From assembly GCA_019671135.1 (NCBI GenBank), contig JAHRHY010000004.1, positions 2,170,001 to 2,234,000 on the forward strand: DNA of 64,000 nt, read 5' to 3'. A program made the translations under genes and the position numbers. Shown one piece after another: positions 1 through 12,740 of this stretch. This DNA comes from Linnemannia hyalina (lineage: Eukaryota > Mortierellomycota > Mortierellomycetes > Mortierellales > Mortierellaceae). Below the pieces are notes generated by a model, which did no database searches, was not told where the DNA came from, and was given only the letters and a program-made list of their open reading frames with translations. The stretch's first letter is position 1. Each line of letters begins with the position of its first letter.

Positions 1-1056
1 TATCCTTCTCGACATTCAATCACGGTTCTATACACGTTCCCAGCAAACCATCTATAGCTTTCCTCCGTCTACACTTTGTCACCCTTTCACCCCTTCATCT
101 TGCAGCCAATTAACCATGCCGTACCCACCCACGCACATCCGTCTATCCCCATACTCAATCAACCCGACCCTTGTGTCAAAAGAAACGCAATCAAAAAAAG
201 ATCTCCCACCTGCACCCAGTCCTGAAACCACGTCTTTTTTTCCCTTCCTTTGCTTTGCCACAAGCCTCTACTCGGTCCAACAACCCTAACACGCGCCTTG
301 CTTCTTTTCTTTACTTCTTCCTCATGTTAGGAAAGTGAATCGCACACTTTTTATCGTAATACTTCACCATAAACGCACGACTTTCTATGCACCTGGCTGC
401 TGCATCGATGCCCATGGATGCGATTGGTCTCGAACACTCTCAAGGCAATAAGGATCACTGCGTCTCGAGGTAATGTGTGTCTCCCTTCTCCCTGTTTCTT
501 ATTTTCAGCTATGCTATGCTTTGCTTGTTTGTGTCCTTCCTTCCTTCCCTTTGCGAGCGAGCAGACAAGAAACGTGAAAAAGGGTCGTCGAATAAAAAAA
601 AGAGAGCGCACAATCGTGTGTGTACCATCTGAGCAATTGATTGAGGATGAGATGAGGCAGTGTGTATGTCTGTCTTGATGTGTTTCGATATGTGTGTATG
701 TACAGCACATGTTGTCTTGTAAACATACCATGGGATGTTCTCCCCTTCTTCTTCCTTCTTTCCTTCCTCCTATTGTCGTTCTCGGCCCTTTCTGTTTGAC
801 ATCACATTCGATTCCCTCTGCGGGTTTCCCCTGCATTTTTCCATTTTTTTCTTTTTTTTTTCTTCTCGCCCCTCTCCTCTTCGTCCTCCTTCGTCCTCCT
901 TCCCTTTCTTTTGTCTCCCCCGAAATTCGACTCGATACACAAAATTGGCGTGGTTGTGTTTACCCCCTAACACTCTTCTTTGCATCGATGTCATTTTGGA
1001 AACCCTTGATTCCTTCTTGGGGGCAATAACAACCCTGAACCGTACATAGTCTACCC
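1..1056. other. Upstream region of the RasGEF gene, no gene seen
   Basis: This is pyrimidine-rich non-coding sequence, with long C/T runs at about 730-920, ahead of the ATG at 1057. Open frames here are low-complexity on both strands and match no family I recognise. It most likely holds the promoter and 5' leader of the RasGEF gene. Confidence 0.5.
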
Positions 1057-4000
1057 ATGTCTTCGGAACCTTGGCCTGCAGGTCGAATTGACACCGACGG
1101 CAGCAACAACAACCACGACAGCAACGATACTGCACCGAGCAATACCGACAACAACAACCATTGCAGCATCAATAACAAAGACGACTCCGACTCTTCATCA
1201 GTGAATGTACCCATTCTTCCCGTCGCCTCAGCCTCCTTCCAATCCCATAGCAGAACTCAATGCAGTCAACCACAACAATATCAAGAACAGTCCTCGATCT
1301 CGCACACGAACACGAACACGCATGCACATGCAGGGTTTCCCGAGGACGTGTTTGTCGCGGCGCTTCATCCTCTTTCTTCTCCTTCTTCTCCTTCGCTCTC
1401 CCCCTCGCCTTCTTCGTCTGTTATCGCCACCTCGCCAGCATTGACCACCAGCACGACCATGGCCCCAACGCTCGCAGCAGTCACGTCCCAAACGGACCCA
1501 AGACGCGATCCAGCCAATGATGAGCCCACAGTGATCCACCTCGATAAGGAGGAACAAGGAGAAAACGGGGCTGGAGCAGGAGGGATCCAAGATAAAGATA
1601 CCGCAACATCGATAACAGCAGAAACGACAGTAACGACAACAACAGAGTCAATACGAACTTTGCTCTCGACTGGAACTGGATCTATTGTTCTTTCTATAGA
1701 ACCATCAGATGTGTCAGAGAGCGTCAAGGACGATGGCTTGGTGTTAGTCGAGGAGTATGTCAGCATCGAGGAGCAATCGACTGGAAGCGACCATAAACAC
1801 CCCGTCAGGGATACCATCCAACCGACGACCACCTCTTCCTTCCACATCACCCAGAGTACAGCCGTTTGTGTCGACAAGGAGCGTCTGGTTCCACAGCTGG
1901 AGATTGTGCCATCTAAATTAGATCTGCCAGCCAAGGACCTTTCCTCCCGCAAATCGTTTTCCTTGTCACCCCTGCAGACTTCGCCTACCGCTTCCATCGT
2001 CAAAAAATTCATTCCCATTCCCGCAACAGCAATCCAAGCAGCGACAATGGACTCGGAGAACCCCTACTGTTCCACCTCAATTGCTCCCGTCTCTGCCGTA
2101 ACCTCTCCAACATCCACCGTCCCCAACTCTGCCCCTGGCTTCAACTTTCATTCGTCTACCTCTGGTCCTTCCTCTGAGCAAGGCTCGTATCTTGGAATCG
2201 AATCGCCTTACCCATCACCGACACCAGCATCTTCTCCCATTGACTATTTTTCCGCCTCGTGGATCCTTCCTCCCATCCCCTCCTTTTCAGAAATGGGTCT
2301 GACGTTTGACAAGAGCCGATCTAGCACCACCAACAGTAACACCAGGCATGAGACATCCGATAGCGCCCAAGGTCGTCGTGAGAACGAGAGTACATCCATA
2401 CCGCATCAACAAAACCACATCTCTCACGCTACACACAAACCACATCGCTCAGGGACGGACCAACAGAGCGCTGGTACGAACGCAAGCGAACATCGGCAGC
2501 AACAACAACAGGAAATCGTTACCGATTACGATCCTTCTTTCTTCGACCAGATTGCATCGGATGAGAACGAGGCATACATTCTCTGGAGTACGACACCCGA
2601 GTCTGGGACCGGCAGTGCAGCGGTCTCGGCTTCCATAATCGAGACCAGTCCAGCGGTAACACTCTCGAGGAACAACAAATCAGGGGCCGTTCTTTCTCCC
2701 TCTGCAAGTCAGCAGTCCGCGCAGAGTATACCGACTCCTGAGCCTGCGTCCTCATCCACTCCCTCAACGGTCAAGCGATGGTCTGCAGGAGAGAGTAACA
2801 AGGCCAAAAATCAAGGAAGAGACTCGTTCGACCACGAAAGAGTGCGTGCCCAGACACCCACAGCCACAACGCCAAGTCAGGAGACCTTCACGGCCCAGTC
2901 CACTGCTCACGGTGGTGCATCCGAAGCTGCCTTCTCGGGCTCAAGTCAGCCGTCTTCACCCAGTCTCACGAAGCCACCTGAGAGGATCAGCGGGCCCATC
3001 TCGATGCCCAAGCCAGGCTTTTCCAGTTCCTCCACCTCGTCCAAGGCGAACGCAAAAGGCACGACGGCCTTAGGATCTGCAACAAGCAAGTCGGCTGCCA
3101 ACCAGGAGAGCCGTGTGATCATGGCAGCAACCATCGAAAAGTTGGTTGAGAAACTCACAAGCGATATCGGTAAGTAATCAGAGAGAAAATCGAGCTCCCA
3201 GGGAGTGTGTAACAGCAACTCATGTTTTGTTATTATTGGAAGTATCGACAGTGGGGAAAGGAAAGAAAATGGGCGATAGAGGGACATGAGGCGGGATGTC
3301 ACATCTAATTTAAAACGCCTGGAAAGAATTGAACACTATTTTTTTGCCCTCTAATTTTTTTTCGTGCTTCATTGTTATGCATGAACCATGGCCCATGTAT
3401 CTTTTTAGATTATACCTTCCTTACGGACTTCTTCCTCATCTATCGCCTGTTTATCTCTCCACCTGCCTTGCTTCGACTCCTGATGGCCCGCTTTCATTGG
3501 GCTCTGACCGAAGACACTCCTAAGAGGCAGATTGTTCGGGTCCGGACCTTTGTCGTGCTTCGACATTGGCTATTGAATTATTTTGAGTACGACTTTATGG
3601 GGTTCAGACTCCTGCGACGTACATTGATCCAAAATCTGAAGCTGTTGATTACCCATCCCATCATCTGCTCAAGCGTTCGAGACCAGCGAATAGTACATGA
3701 GCTGAGACGGCTTTTCCAACTTAAGCGCAAGCAGTATAGCCACACCGCTGCCCAGCGTTCCCTCGAGGGTTCGACCGCCAAAAAGGAGCATTCGATCCGC
3801 TCCGTGCAGCATGGTACGCATATGATCTCAACCTGCATTATTTTATCGCATGCTGGCTTGCGGATCTCAATTAATCTATTCGTGTCATTTTTTTTTTTTT
3901 TTTTTTTTTTTGGCTACTTATTGAACAGACCATGCCGAGCATTACGGATCTGAGCGGTCGGTATTTGAGGAGCAACCATCTGGATGCGAGTCAAGCGATC

Positions 4001-7000
4001 AGGACTCTGAACTCTACTCGACCGATAGTCAGAGCGAATACGACGATATCCAGGATGATAACGACGACGTGGAAGACGAAGAAGCTGATGATAATGAGGA
4101 AGAAGAAGACGTGTACGAGGAGGTGTCCAATTACATCGTCGACGAAGGATACAGTCAGCGTGACCAGGTTACGTCCGACAACGGCAAGGGCGGCTCCGAT
4201 CTTGAAGCTGAGGAAAGGCCTAATGTAGATCGACGCAGGTCTTCCGTCACTGCCTCCATCATCAAAGCTCGCCTTCCTTCACCAACATTCTCTGCAGGGT
4301 CCAGCCAATCGAATGATCTCGCTTCGGAGTCCTTCTCGTCAAGCCACCATCACCATTATCACCACCATGTCAGCGCCAGTGCCGACGCCGCGGATGGTAC
4401 TGGAAATATCCATTCTCGACCACGAGTTTCAGAGTCCTCAGATTCACCTCACCACTATCATCACCGGAGTCACACCGTCCCTCACTTTCACGAAGCCCGA
4501 CCTGCGTCTCGTCCTCGACCACTGTCATATGTTTCGACGTCCATTGATACAACCAGCTCACATGCGTTCTCGCCCCCAGAATCGCCATTGCCGCTGGATG
4601 CCTACTCGTCCTCTCGTCCTCTCTATACTTCAGGACCGTCCTCGAGCGACAAAAAGAAGACTTGGTCTCAGTATATGGCCGCCACTGTCGGACAACTGTC
4701 AAAGGTCAAGCGCGTTTTCAAGCCAAAGTCATCGCAATCGATCCAAGATCTTCGGAGCGGCGGATCATCCACGACAACTTCAACCCAGCCTTTCATTCCC
4801 CGTAGTGGAGCAGTGGATCGAGAGTTTACCAAGTTTGCATCCATGAGGTCAACAGCAGGACCATCTCGGTATTGGAACGAGGGCCGGATTCAGAGCGAAC
4901 ACAGGGTATCTCAATCTGCGACTATGTTGGATGCCATGACCACCACCAACAGCATCGTCTCATACGAGGAAGGCTATCACGGAGTTAGGGAGTATCACAG
5001 TGGCTATGAACACGGTGGCACGGATCGAAGCGGACAATGCTCAAGCGATGAGGATGAGGATTTGCGGTCAGAATCAACCAGAAAGAGCATAGGCGACCGC
5101 GCCAATTCACGCGCCATGAACCACCGCGTGGACCAGAGACATTCTTCAACAACCCAAGGTCGGAATCATGGAGGATCACGGATAGCCGCAGCAGCAACAC
5201 CCACGGAGTACGGATACAACACAGTGGATGAAGGCGAGCAGCGCCGATTGTCGAGACCAGCCTCTCCTCGAGGATTGGATCCCCTTTCGGATGATCGAGA
5301 GTTGATTCAGGAAGAGCGGTCGCCTGGCCACGGTCTCGTTCCTATAGAATGGGATCAACTGCCTTCATCATCCATCAACTCGCGGTCTCTTCGTCGCACG
5401 ACTCCCAAACGAGACAATCGCGCGTCTTGGATGACGTTCTCGTCGACCAGTTCATCCATCTTTGGAGCTGTTCTGACCCAGAATCACGTTCCACCTAGTC
5501 AAACTATCAGGAGAGGAAGCGAGCAGTTGAACGTTGAGCGGTTTGTGGAACGGACATTTGGATCGATCGCATCCCCAGCCGTCCCAGCAGGAGAACATCG
5601 ACCTGCGTACAGGAATATGACGCGTCATAAGAGCACCGACGCCCTCAAGACAATGGCAAGCCAGGACTCTGGGAAACCAGTATCAGCAGCAGTAGAACCA
5701 CTGAGTAACAGCGATTTAACTGGCGAGAACACTATCCAGTCAGCTAGTCCTGGGATAAATGGAGGACGGAGAAGCCACACGGTTGCCCAACATCCTCACC
5801 GCCAGACAGTCCCTATTATGCACCACCACTACCATCATCATCACTATCTCCAGAATCGCCAAAGCCTTCAAGACTACCCTCCCCAGCGACGCCATTCTTC
5901 AGATGTCCAAACCCTCCAAGGATGGTCCACCAGCACGAAAACCTCAAACGTCGACAAGAGAAACTCGACAGATTTCAGCAGAGGCGCCTTTCAAAACCCG
6001 ATCTCGCTGCTGGAGGGCGCAGCTTATGTTGCTGCACTTCAGGAGACTCAACGACAACTGAAACTGATGTCCAATCAGCAAGGTGGCCCCAGAGCAGCGC
6101 CTTCTCCCCCGCCTGTCACGATCCCACCGCATTCTCAGACATTCCGAGGACCCAACAACAATGGCCCTCACAGCCCGGACTTTTCTGTCAAGAGCAGCCA
6201 CAGGATATCGGGAGGAGGATCTGTGGAGGGTCGTTCGTACTCGAACCCGAACTGGCGCCACCTCTCCGATCCTGACGTCAACCCGCTGGTCGTCAACAAC
6301 AGCAATGGTGCCAAGTCGCCTCCAAAGTCAAACCCGACTTCAACAGGAACAGCGCAGCAGCAACGAGGCGTCAACCGGATCAGCGCTTCATGGTACAGCA
6401 GTCCCTCATCTTCTTCCCATGGAGTAACACAACAACAAACTCGGTCGCAATACGAGAACAGCTATAGCCAACAGCGAAGTCCAATGACGCCACGGTTCCA
6501 GAGCATCATGTCATCAGCATCGACCGTTCGGGAGTATCCTCGTGCATCAACGTCGGTTGTGCTTCGGCACCGGTCCGAGGCGATTGCTCAGCAGATGTGT
6601 CTGATCGAGCGGGAGCAGTTGAGCGAGATCCAGTGGTTTGAGTTGGTCAATGCTGGGTGGAAGAAGAAGAAGTCGCCCGAGGCTTCTTCTAATGCTGGAA
6701 CGAAGGCTCCTGCGCCTTCGTTGAGTGAGGAGCAGAATGATGACGATGATGAGGCAGTAGACGGCGGTGATGCTGAGGGTTCGGAGGTGAATCGTAAGAG
6801 CAATTTGACGGCTTCTGGACGAACGAGTGAGCGGCCGCACCAATCTTCGGACAGCCCAAGCGTCGTCCGCCTTGTCGACCGCTTCAACCTCGTAAGAACC
6901 CCCTTCTTTTCATCATTTGCTACCCTTCTTCTTGTGAACAGGACCATGTTTTCTTTGATACTGACACACTAATAACTTGATGTTGTAGACGTGCAATTGG

Positions 7001-8657
7001 GTGACATCTGAGATTCTCAAGACGACCGATATGGAGACAAGAGTCAAGGTCATTGAAAAGTTCATCCGCATTGCCCATGTAAGTCTCCTTTTTCTTGTCG
7101 CGTGTTCCTATTGGATTTCATCCGCTCCTTTGAATTGTTGTCACTCTACTGACGCACGACAATTTTTTTATACATTGTTATTGTAGACATGCTACAGCTA
7201 CCACAACTTTAGCTCGTTGACACAAGTGATGCTTGGCCTCCAGGCACACGAGGTCTCAAGGCTCTCACGAACGTGGGCCCGCGTTCGCTCACAGGAAACC
7301 AAAATGATGGAAGACCTTGTCGAGTTCACGTCGCCCTTCCACAACTGGAGACACCTGCGTAATGCCATGAAGACGATGGCTGACGAGTGGGGTGGCGCTG
7401 CAACGGGTCAAGACCCCGTACCGGTCTCGGTTGCTGTCGACATCGCTTCTTCGTTGTCAACATCTGGATCAAAGAAATCCAACAAGGACGGCGGAGGGTT
7501 GTTCAGTAAGATTGCGATGGGTGGCAAGGATAAGCAAAAGGACCATCATTACTTGAAGTCTCAGCAGCAGAATCAGCAGCAACAGCAACATTATTCCGCT
7601 ATGCAGCACCATGGCACCAAGTCATCGACATTGACGGGGCACTCTTCGTCACCTACAAAGTCGTTCTCGGGGCCGGTCTTCCCCTCCTTGGTGTCGACTT
7701 TGAGCAGTAGGGATAAGGACAAGGATAAGGATGCGAATAAGAGTAGTTCGCTCTCTCAGCAGCCCATGGGAGGGTGCATTCCTTTCCTCGGTAAGTTTAC
7801 TCTCCCACTCTCCATGTTGTTCAATCTTTTCCTTCTGGCCACATGTTTAACAGTAACCTTGATCTATTGATCTATTGTGGCCATTGTGTTTAGGTGTGTA
7901 CTTGTCAGACCTGCTGTTCAACACTGAGTTGCCATCCTATGTTGAACCCAAGGTCCCTGCAGCCATCGACATGTACCCTCCTCCTCCTCCTCTTCAAACA
8001 GCCGAGTACCTTTCCAGCACGACAACTTCTGACCCCTTGAACCGCTTGTCGACCTTTGATGCCAGTTCTTCATCCCACTCTTCCACATCCTCACCCGGCG
8101 TATCCAATAATCATATTCAAGGCGATCATCATCACCTCGACGCCGCCGCCGCCGCTGCGGCTACAATCGATCCTCTTGCCACAGCACCAGCCGTCATCGA
8201 CGGCTTCACATCCCCATCATCCTCCCTTCCGGCGTCGTCCCCCTCATTGTCTTTGACACTCTCCATGTCTACATCCTCGACCTCGACCTCCTCAGCTCCT
8301 CCGACCCAAGTCTTGCCCACGCTCCCATCCTCCTCCTCCTCCTCCTCCTCCTCCTCCGAGCAACAGCAGGTGCCATGGATGATCAACATGCACAAACACC
8401 GCACGATCGCAACCATCATCCGCAGGATCTTGACCTTCCAAAAGATGGCCGGCCGATACCCCTTCCTCCACGACACCGAGGTCTATGAATCCCTCACGAA
8501 TGCGATCGAGTCCCCCACAGAGCAGCTTTCAGATTCGGAGAGGGAGCGATTGAGTGATTTGTGTGAGGAACGGTTTAGTATGGTCGGTCCTTTGGGACCC
8601 TTGTCACCGTCCGAGAGTTTGAATTCTGGATTGACGTCTCCAGCATTCCCGCGTTAA
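1057..8657 (+). CDS. Large Ras guanine-nucleotide exchange factor (RasGEF_N plus CDC25-type catalytic domain)
   Basis: The protein (about 2312 aa) is predicted to load GTP onto a Ras-family GTPase at membranes. Exons: 1057-3169, 3409-3813, 3929-6891, 6989-7078, 7187-7790, 7894-8657, all with GT-AG borders and matching phases. Residues 1-690 are Ser/Thr/Pro-rich and disordered. Exon 2 (about 705-839) is the RasGEF N-terminal domain (DFFLIYRLFISPPALLRLL, then VLRHWLLNYF). A disordered linker of about 890 residues follows, with an acidic patch and His-rich runs. The catalytic domain starts near 1730 (LIEREQLSEIQWFELV) and continues through TCNWVTSEILKTTDMETRV, SSLTQVMLGLQAHEVSRLS and GCIPFLGVYLSDLLFNTELP. 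Low-complexity loops of about 115 and 130 residues interrupt it. The last part (INMHKHRTIATIIRRIL) completes the helical domain. Total length far exceeds Cdc25 or Bud5. The true start could be another ATG nearby. The specific GTPase (Ras, Rap/Bud1, or Lte1-like role) cannot be told. Confidence 0.9.
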
Positions 8658-9268
8658 GTATTTCTTCCAGTATGATCGTCGTGGTTTTTTTTTTTTGTTC
8701 CAACCCCACCAAAAAAAAAAAAAAAAAAAAAAAATACCCATCTACTACAATAAACCCCTCTTATAAAAAATAAAAAAGTAAACGACAAATACAATACCCA
8801 AAGTACCTTTTTTATGACAAACAGACGCGCTCTCGCATTATTTATCTCACCTGTCTTTTTAGCTTTTGAGAGTGGGGAACTGGAAAGGGCTATCAATTAA
8901 GTTATTATTTTATTTTGGTTATGTACAGAATAGAAAAAGGCATGTTGTCGGTGGGGTGTTGGATTGTGTGTGGGTGAAATGAGAAAGGCGAAAGGCGAAA
9001 AAAAGGCGAAAAGGGAGAAATATAACGGGAAGGGGAGATGATGTGCAGGTGTGTGTATGTTGGAGGGGTATCAAATGGGAGAGAAAAAGATGAAAAGATA
9101 TTATCCAGATATCTTTCTCCCATCCTCCAGGAGTGCTGAGGTTGTTGTAGTCGTATCAATTGCGTCGCAGGGTTGTAAAGAATCCCACATCCATGATGCC
9201 AACAAAGTGTTTATGACTTGTGGTGGCGATGATGGTGGGTGGCGATGGTATGTTTTGGTTCTGTTCTA
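8658..9268. other. Convergent 3' region between RasGEF (+) and G-gamma (-)
   Basis: The region holds T and A homopolymers (8683-8695 and 8711-8733) and AT-rich sequence that fit two facing 3' UTRs. I see no coding region in it. Confidence 0.4.
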
Positions 9269-10649
9269 TTACATGACGCTGCATCCGCAACCCTTGGGTT
9301 GGACCAAGAATGGGTCATCCTGCTTTTCCAGCTCGCCCCAGACCGGTGTGATGAAGACATCTTTGTTGCTCATGCAGTATTGGATAAGTCTAGAAGGATA
9401 TGTTTGAACAGAAGCATGTTACAGGTTAGAACCAACATTGTTTTAATATTCATGGAAACAGTATCCGCAAAAGGAGGAGAAGCCAACGGGGCAAAAGTAG
9501 GGGGTCAGGGCCAGGGCAAGGGTGAAAACAGTAATGCATATGCATGAAGAATCAACTGAGCAATGAAAAAGGAAAAAGCGAGACAAGGACGGCAATCGAA
9601 GGGGTCCGTGGATATGAGTGAGGGAAAGGAAAATGGCAAAGGAAGGAAAAGCGAGATGGAAGCGTCGACTTGAAACTCTAGGGGAGCGGGGATAATTGGA
9701 TGCAAGCACTACAAACACAAACACAAATATGCCGTGGCCAAGTAGCCTTGCCGCTTGTCCAGATCCCATAAGACATGCTCTTTATGTTCTTGGCAGCTTT
9801 TCAGTTGCAACTCTCCTTGTTTTCGGTCATTATTTTTTGTTAATTGACTTTCTGCTTTCTAGGGGGTGAATATTGTGCTTGTATCTGATGTTCTTTCTGC
9901 AATGACAAAGATAGCTGCATGCTCATACACTTGTAGGCGGACAAGTGAGAAGACAAAACGAAGACGAAACCATCCCAGTTCACACACCCTTTCGTGCATC
10001 TTTTTCGTATCACCGTGAGGATCTGGTAGAAATGGGGCCCCAATTGTTCCAACCTTCTTTTTTTGGATGTATATGCTTGAGTGAAATACTCAAACAGCCT
10101 TTCGCAAGTTGCATTACACCCCTCAAACCCCCTACTCTTGCCCTTTCCATCTCGCCTCGTTGTAGTTCCACCTCCCCCCCCTTGTTGTTGCTCCTCTTTC
10201 GAGTGCAGTCGAAGGGATTCTCCTCGATCGTGTAATGGTTGGTTGGTTGGTCATGCCGGTCATGCATTCGACCATGATATAAAAAGCAAGCCATTTTGGA
10301 AGAGAGAAAGGGGAGAGGGACTGTGTACTGCGTTTTTGTTGACGTTGAAAAAATAATGCAAAACAGTTTGGGCGTTGACTCCTTGTGTTCTGTTTTTCAT
10401 CCAGTGTGCGAGAGTTGCGTAGCCTATCAACCAATGTCCAATGGCCAATGACGGCATAGGGGGTGGAGGGGATGATACGCCGTGGTATTGTGTATTGTGC
10501 TTTGTGGATTGGTGTGAAAAGGACAGGAGGAGAGGTCAACAAACTTACGCAGAGCTGGCCTGTGATACCGAGATGCGCTCCCGCTCAAATTGTTCACGTA
10601 GACGCTTGTTGTGTTCGAGCTGGCGTTGGAGGCGCACTTCTGTTGACAT
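9269..10649 (-). CDS. Heterotrimeric G-protein gamma subunit (Ste18-like)
   Basis: This 73-aa protein should pair with a G-beta subunit at the plasma membrane in pheromone or nutrient signalling. Exon 1 (10649-10549) encodes MSTEVRLQRQLEHNKRLREQ followed by FERERISVSQASS, the coiled-coil G-gamma start with an ERERI/VSQAS motif. Exon 2 (9389-9269) encodes LIQYCMSNKDVFITPVWGEL, a linker, and the end CGCSVM. The last four residues CSVM form a CaaX box predicted to be farnesylated, and the preceding Cys could be palmitoylated. The donor (GTAAGT) and acceptor (CTTCTAG) join at phase 2 and restore the family consensus across the junction (QASSA-LIQYC). The intron, about 1159 nt, is much longer than most introns in the window. 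Both exons are too short to be found as simple open frames. Confidence 0.9.
9390..10548 (-). other. 1.16-kb intron of the G-gamma gene
   Basis: Read on -, the intron runs from GTAAGT to CTTCTAG between the two coding exons. It contains T-rich and G/A-rich tracts but no convincing exon on either strand. Alternative or additional small exons cannot be excluded without transcript data. Confidence 0.6.
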
Positions 10650-10739
10650 GGTAGGTATATGTGTTGTGGTTGTTGTTGGTGTTGGTAGTGTAGCTGTAGC
10701 TGCTGCTTAGTTGTCGAGTCGGGGATGTTCGTTGGTCGG

Positions 10740-11509
10740 GAGGAGGTGGGAGGACAAAAAAAGGAAAGGGAAAGAGTTGAGCGAGAGATTAAAATGAAAG
10801 GAAAGGAAGATGCTGATATGATTGTGGTATTGAAGAGTAGGACAAGCGGTCGGGAAACAAAATAAAAGGTACAGGAAGTAGGCTCTAATTAGCAGGGGAT
10901 AATAATGCCGACAGATGCAGAGTGGTAGTGGGTGTGGAAGGAGGAGGAAGGAGGAAGGAGAGGAGAGGAGACGGAGGAGATGAAAAGAGAAGTAGAAAAA
11001 GAAAGAGAGAAAGAGAGAGGAAGAAGAGAAGAAAGAGATGGGTTAGTAGAGAGTCAGGACGAAGGATGAAGAAAGACATATATGTTGTGTGTTGGATAAG
11101 TGGGGGAGCGAAACAAAGTCGGTATGTCAATATGGTCGATTTGTCAAAAGAGGTATCAGTGATAGTAGTAGGATAGTCGTACGAGCGAGGTGATGTGTGT
11201 TTGTTGTTTGTTATCTGTTGTTGTTGTTGTTGTTGTTGTTGATGAGACACGACAAGCAGAAAAAAGGCAGAAAAGGAAGGATGAACGAGATTCGCACTCT
11301 CTTTTGGATGAAAAAGGAGAAGGATGAGTAGAGCAGGTCAAGAGGGATGAGAAAAGAGTCGACCGTTGTTTGTTTTTGTTATTCAGGGGGGGGGGGGTAA
11401 GGTAAGGAGAGAAGAAGGATGGAGGAGAGAGGGATAGTATACAAGGAGGAGTAAAATCGAAAGGCAGAGGGTCGAGAACAAGGAGACAGGAGGAGAGGGA
11501 CACACGCGA

Positions 11510-11547
<38 letters not shown>

Positions 11548-11860
11548 GAGTGAGAGTGGATGCGGTGAATGAGTGGATGAGTTGATGTGAATAGTAAGTA
11601 GTACCTTGCAAAGAAGAGAACGGGAGATGGAGTGAGGGTGAGTGAGACGAGGGATGATCGTGAAGAGAAAAAGGGAAGAAAGAAGGTTAAAAGGGTCAAG
11701 TGGGTGGAGGTGAAGAAAAGGGAAAACGAAGAGAAAAGAGGAAGGAAATCAAATACGACCAGCAGCGAGTGCACAGTCAGTAGTGATGAACAGTGACGAA
11801 AGAGGGAGAGAGAGAGAGAGAGAGAGAGAGTTATGATGGTGGTGGTGGTGGGAAAGGGAC
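10740..11860. repeat. GA/CT-rich tract with simple repeats upstream of G-gamma
   Basis: About 1.1 kb is strongly purine-rich on + (pyrimidine-rich on the G-gamma sense strand). It includes (GTT)n at about 11216-11240, a G run near 11386-11397, (GA)n at 11514-11544 and (GA)n at 11804-11830. It probably lies in the promoter or long 5' leader of the G-gamma gene. The long frames across it are repeat translations, not genes. Confidence 0.7.
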
Positions 11861-12740
11861 ACAAACCGCTATTCATTTCCACTGATACATATTGGCTGCA
11901 TATCCCATTATTTATTTTGAGCAAAGAGTGGAGATTCAATTCTCTGGTATGGGGGTGCCCCCATTTTCAATTGCATTGTAGAGTTGTAGAGTCAACTGAC
12001 TGACCAACTTACCTGTCCCCTAACTTCGTGCATCAGCCCAATCCGGTCCTGGGGATGATTTCCCAGCTGTGTCTCTCGCTGTTGTTTACCTCACTTTTGT
12101 GGATGTTGTCTGTGTTTGTTTTCCTGTTTATGGACATGCAGCGATACCATGCTGAACCTTGCCTTTAAGATCCTCTCATGGGTTCCTTCTCTATTTCTTT
12201 ATTTCGTAAGCCTCATACTCTGCATCCACCTCATGCACACCGGTGCTGCCAAAAAACAAACAAAAACTTCTCCACTTCCGCTGACAGGCAGTCATGTGTA
12301 TTCCTCTTCCATTCCTTCGCTAGCTGCTTTCTTAGAGCTCACAGCTACAATCGGCTCAACCTCGTACAGTACAATCAACAACACAATCCAATTATCTGCT
12401 TGTCTGTTTACATGCCAGTTTGTTTTGCCCAATTATATGTATATGCCCTGCGAAACGGTGGTCGACGTTTTGTTTCTTCTTTTCGACAGCTGAGAAATTT
12501 GGACGTCCATACAGACACAAACCAATGCTTACTGTTCATTCTTCCGAAGGTTCTACAGGAACAAAACACTTTTCACAAGCACAAACGTAAAAACGGGCTG
12601 TTGTGTTTTTTGTGAATTCTACTTTTTTTTTGTATTTCTGCTATGCTACAATGTTGTATGGAAATAAAATACTACGTGAGTGGGGGATAAGGGTGGAGGA
12701 GGGGTTTGTCGCGAAAAGGAAGAAAAAAGATACAGCTCCT
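11861..12740. other. Intergenic region, no gene seen
   Basis: This AT-rich, low-complexity sequence separates the G-gamma upstream region from the 3' end of the carnitine carrier. Short open frames lack recognisable motifs and supporting splice structure. Confidence 0.4.

Noticed and set aside
1365..2018. - strand frame of 217 codons inside RasGEF exon 1
   Set aside because: It is the complement of a Ser/Thr-rich coding exon. The + frame is continuous with the conserved RasGEF_N exon in phase.
11379..11939. - strand open frames of 150-186 codons over the (GA)n tract
   Set aside because: They are Ser/Leu repeat translations of the CT-rich strand. Overlapping frames on the same tract are equally open.
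12116..12615. Two overlapping + frames near 12.1-12.6 kb as a small membrane protein
   Set aside because: Hydrophobic runs come from T-rich DNA. There is no conserved motif and two frames are equally open.
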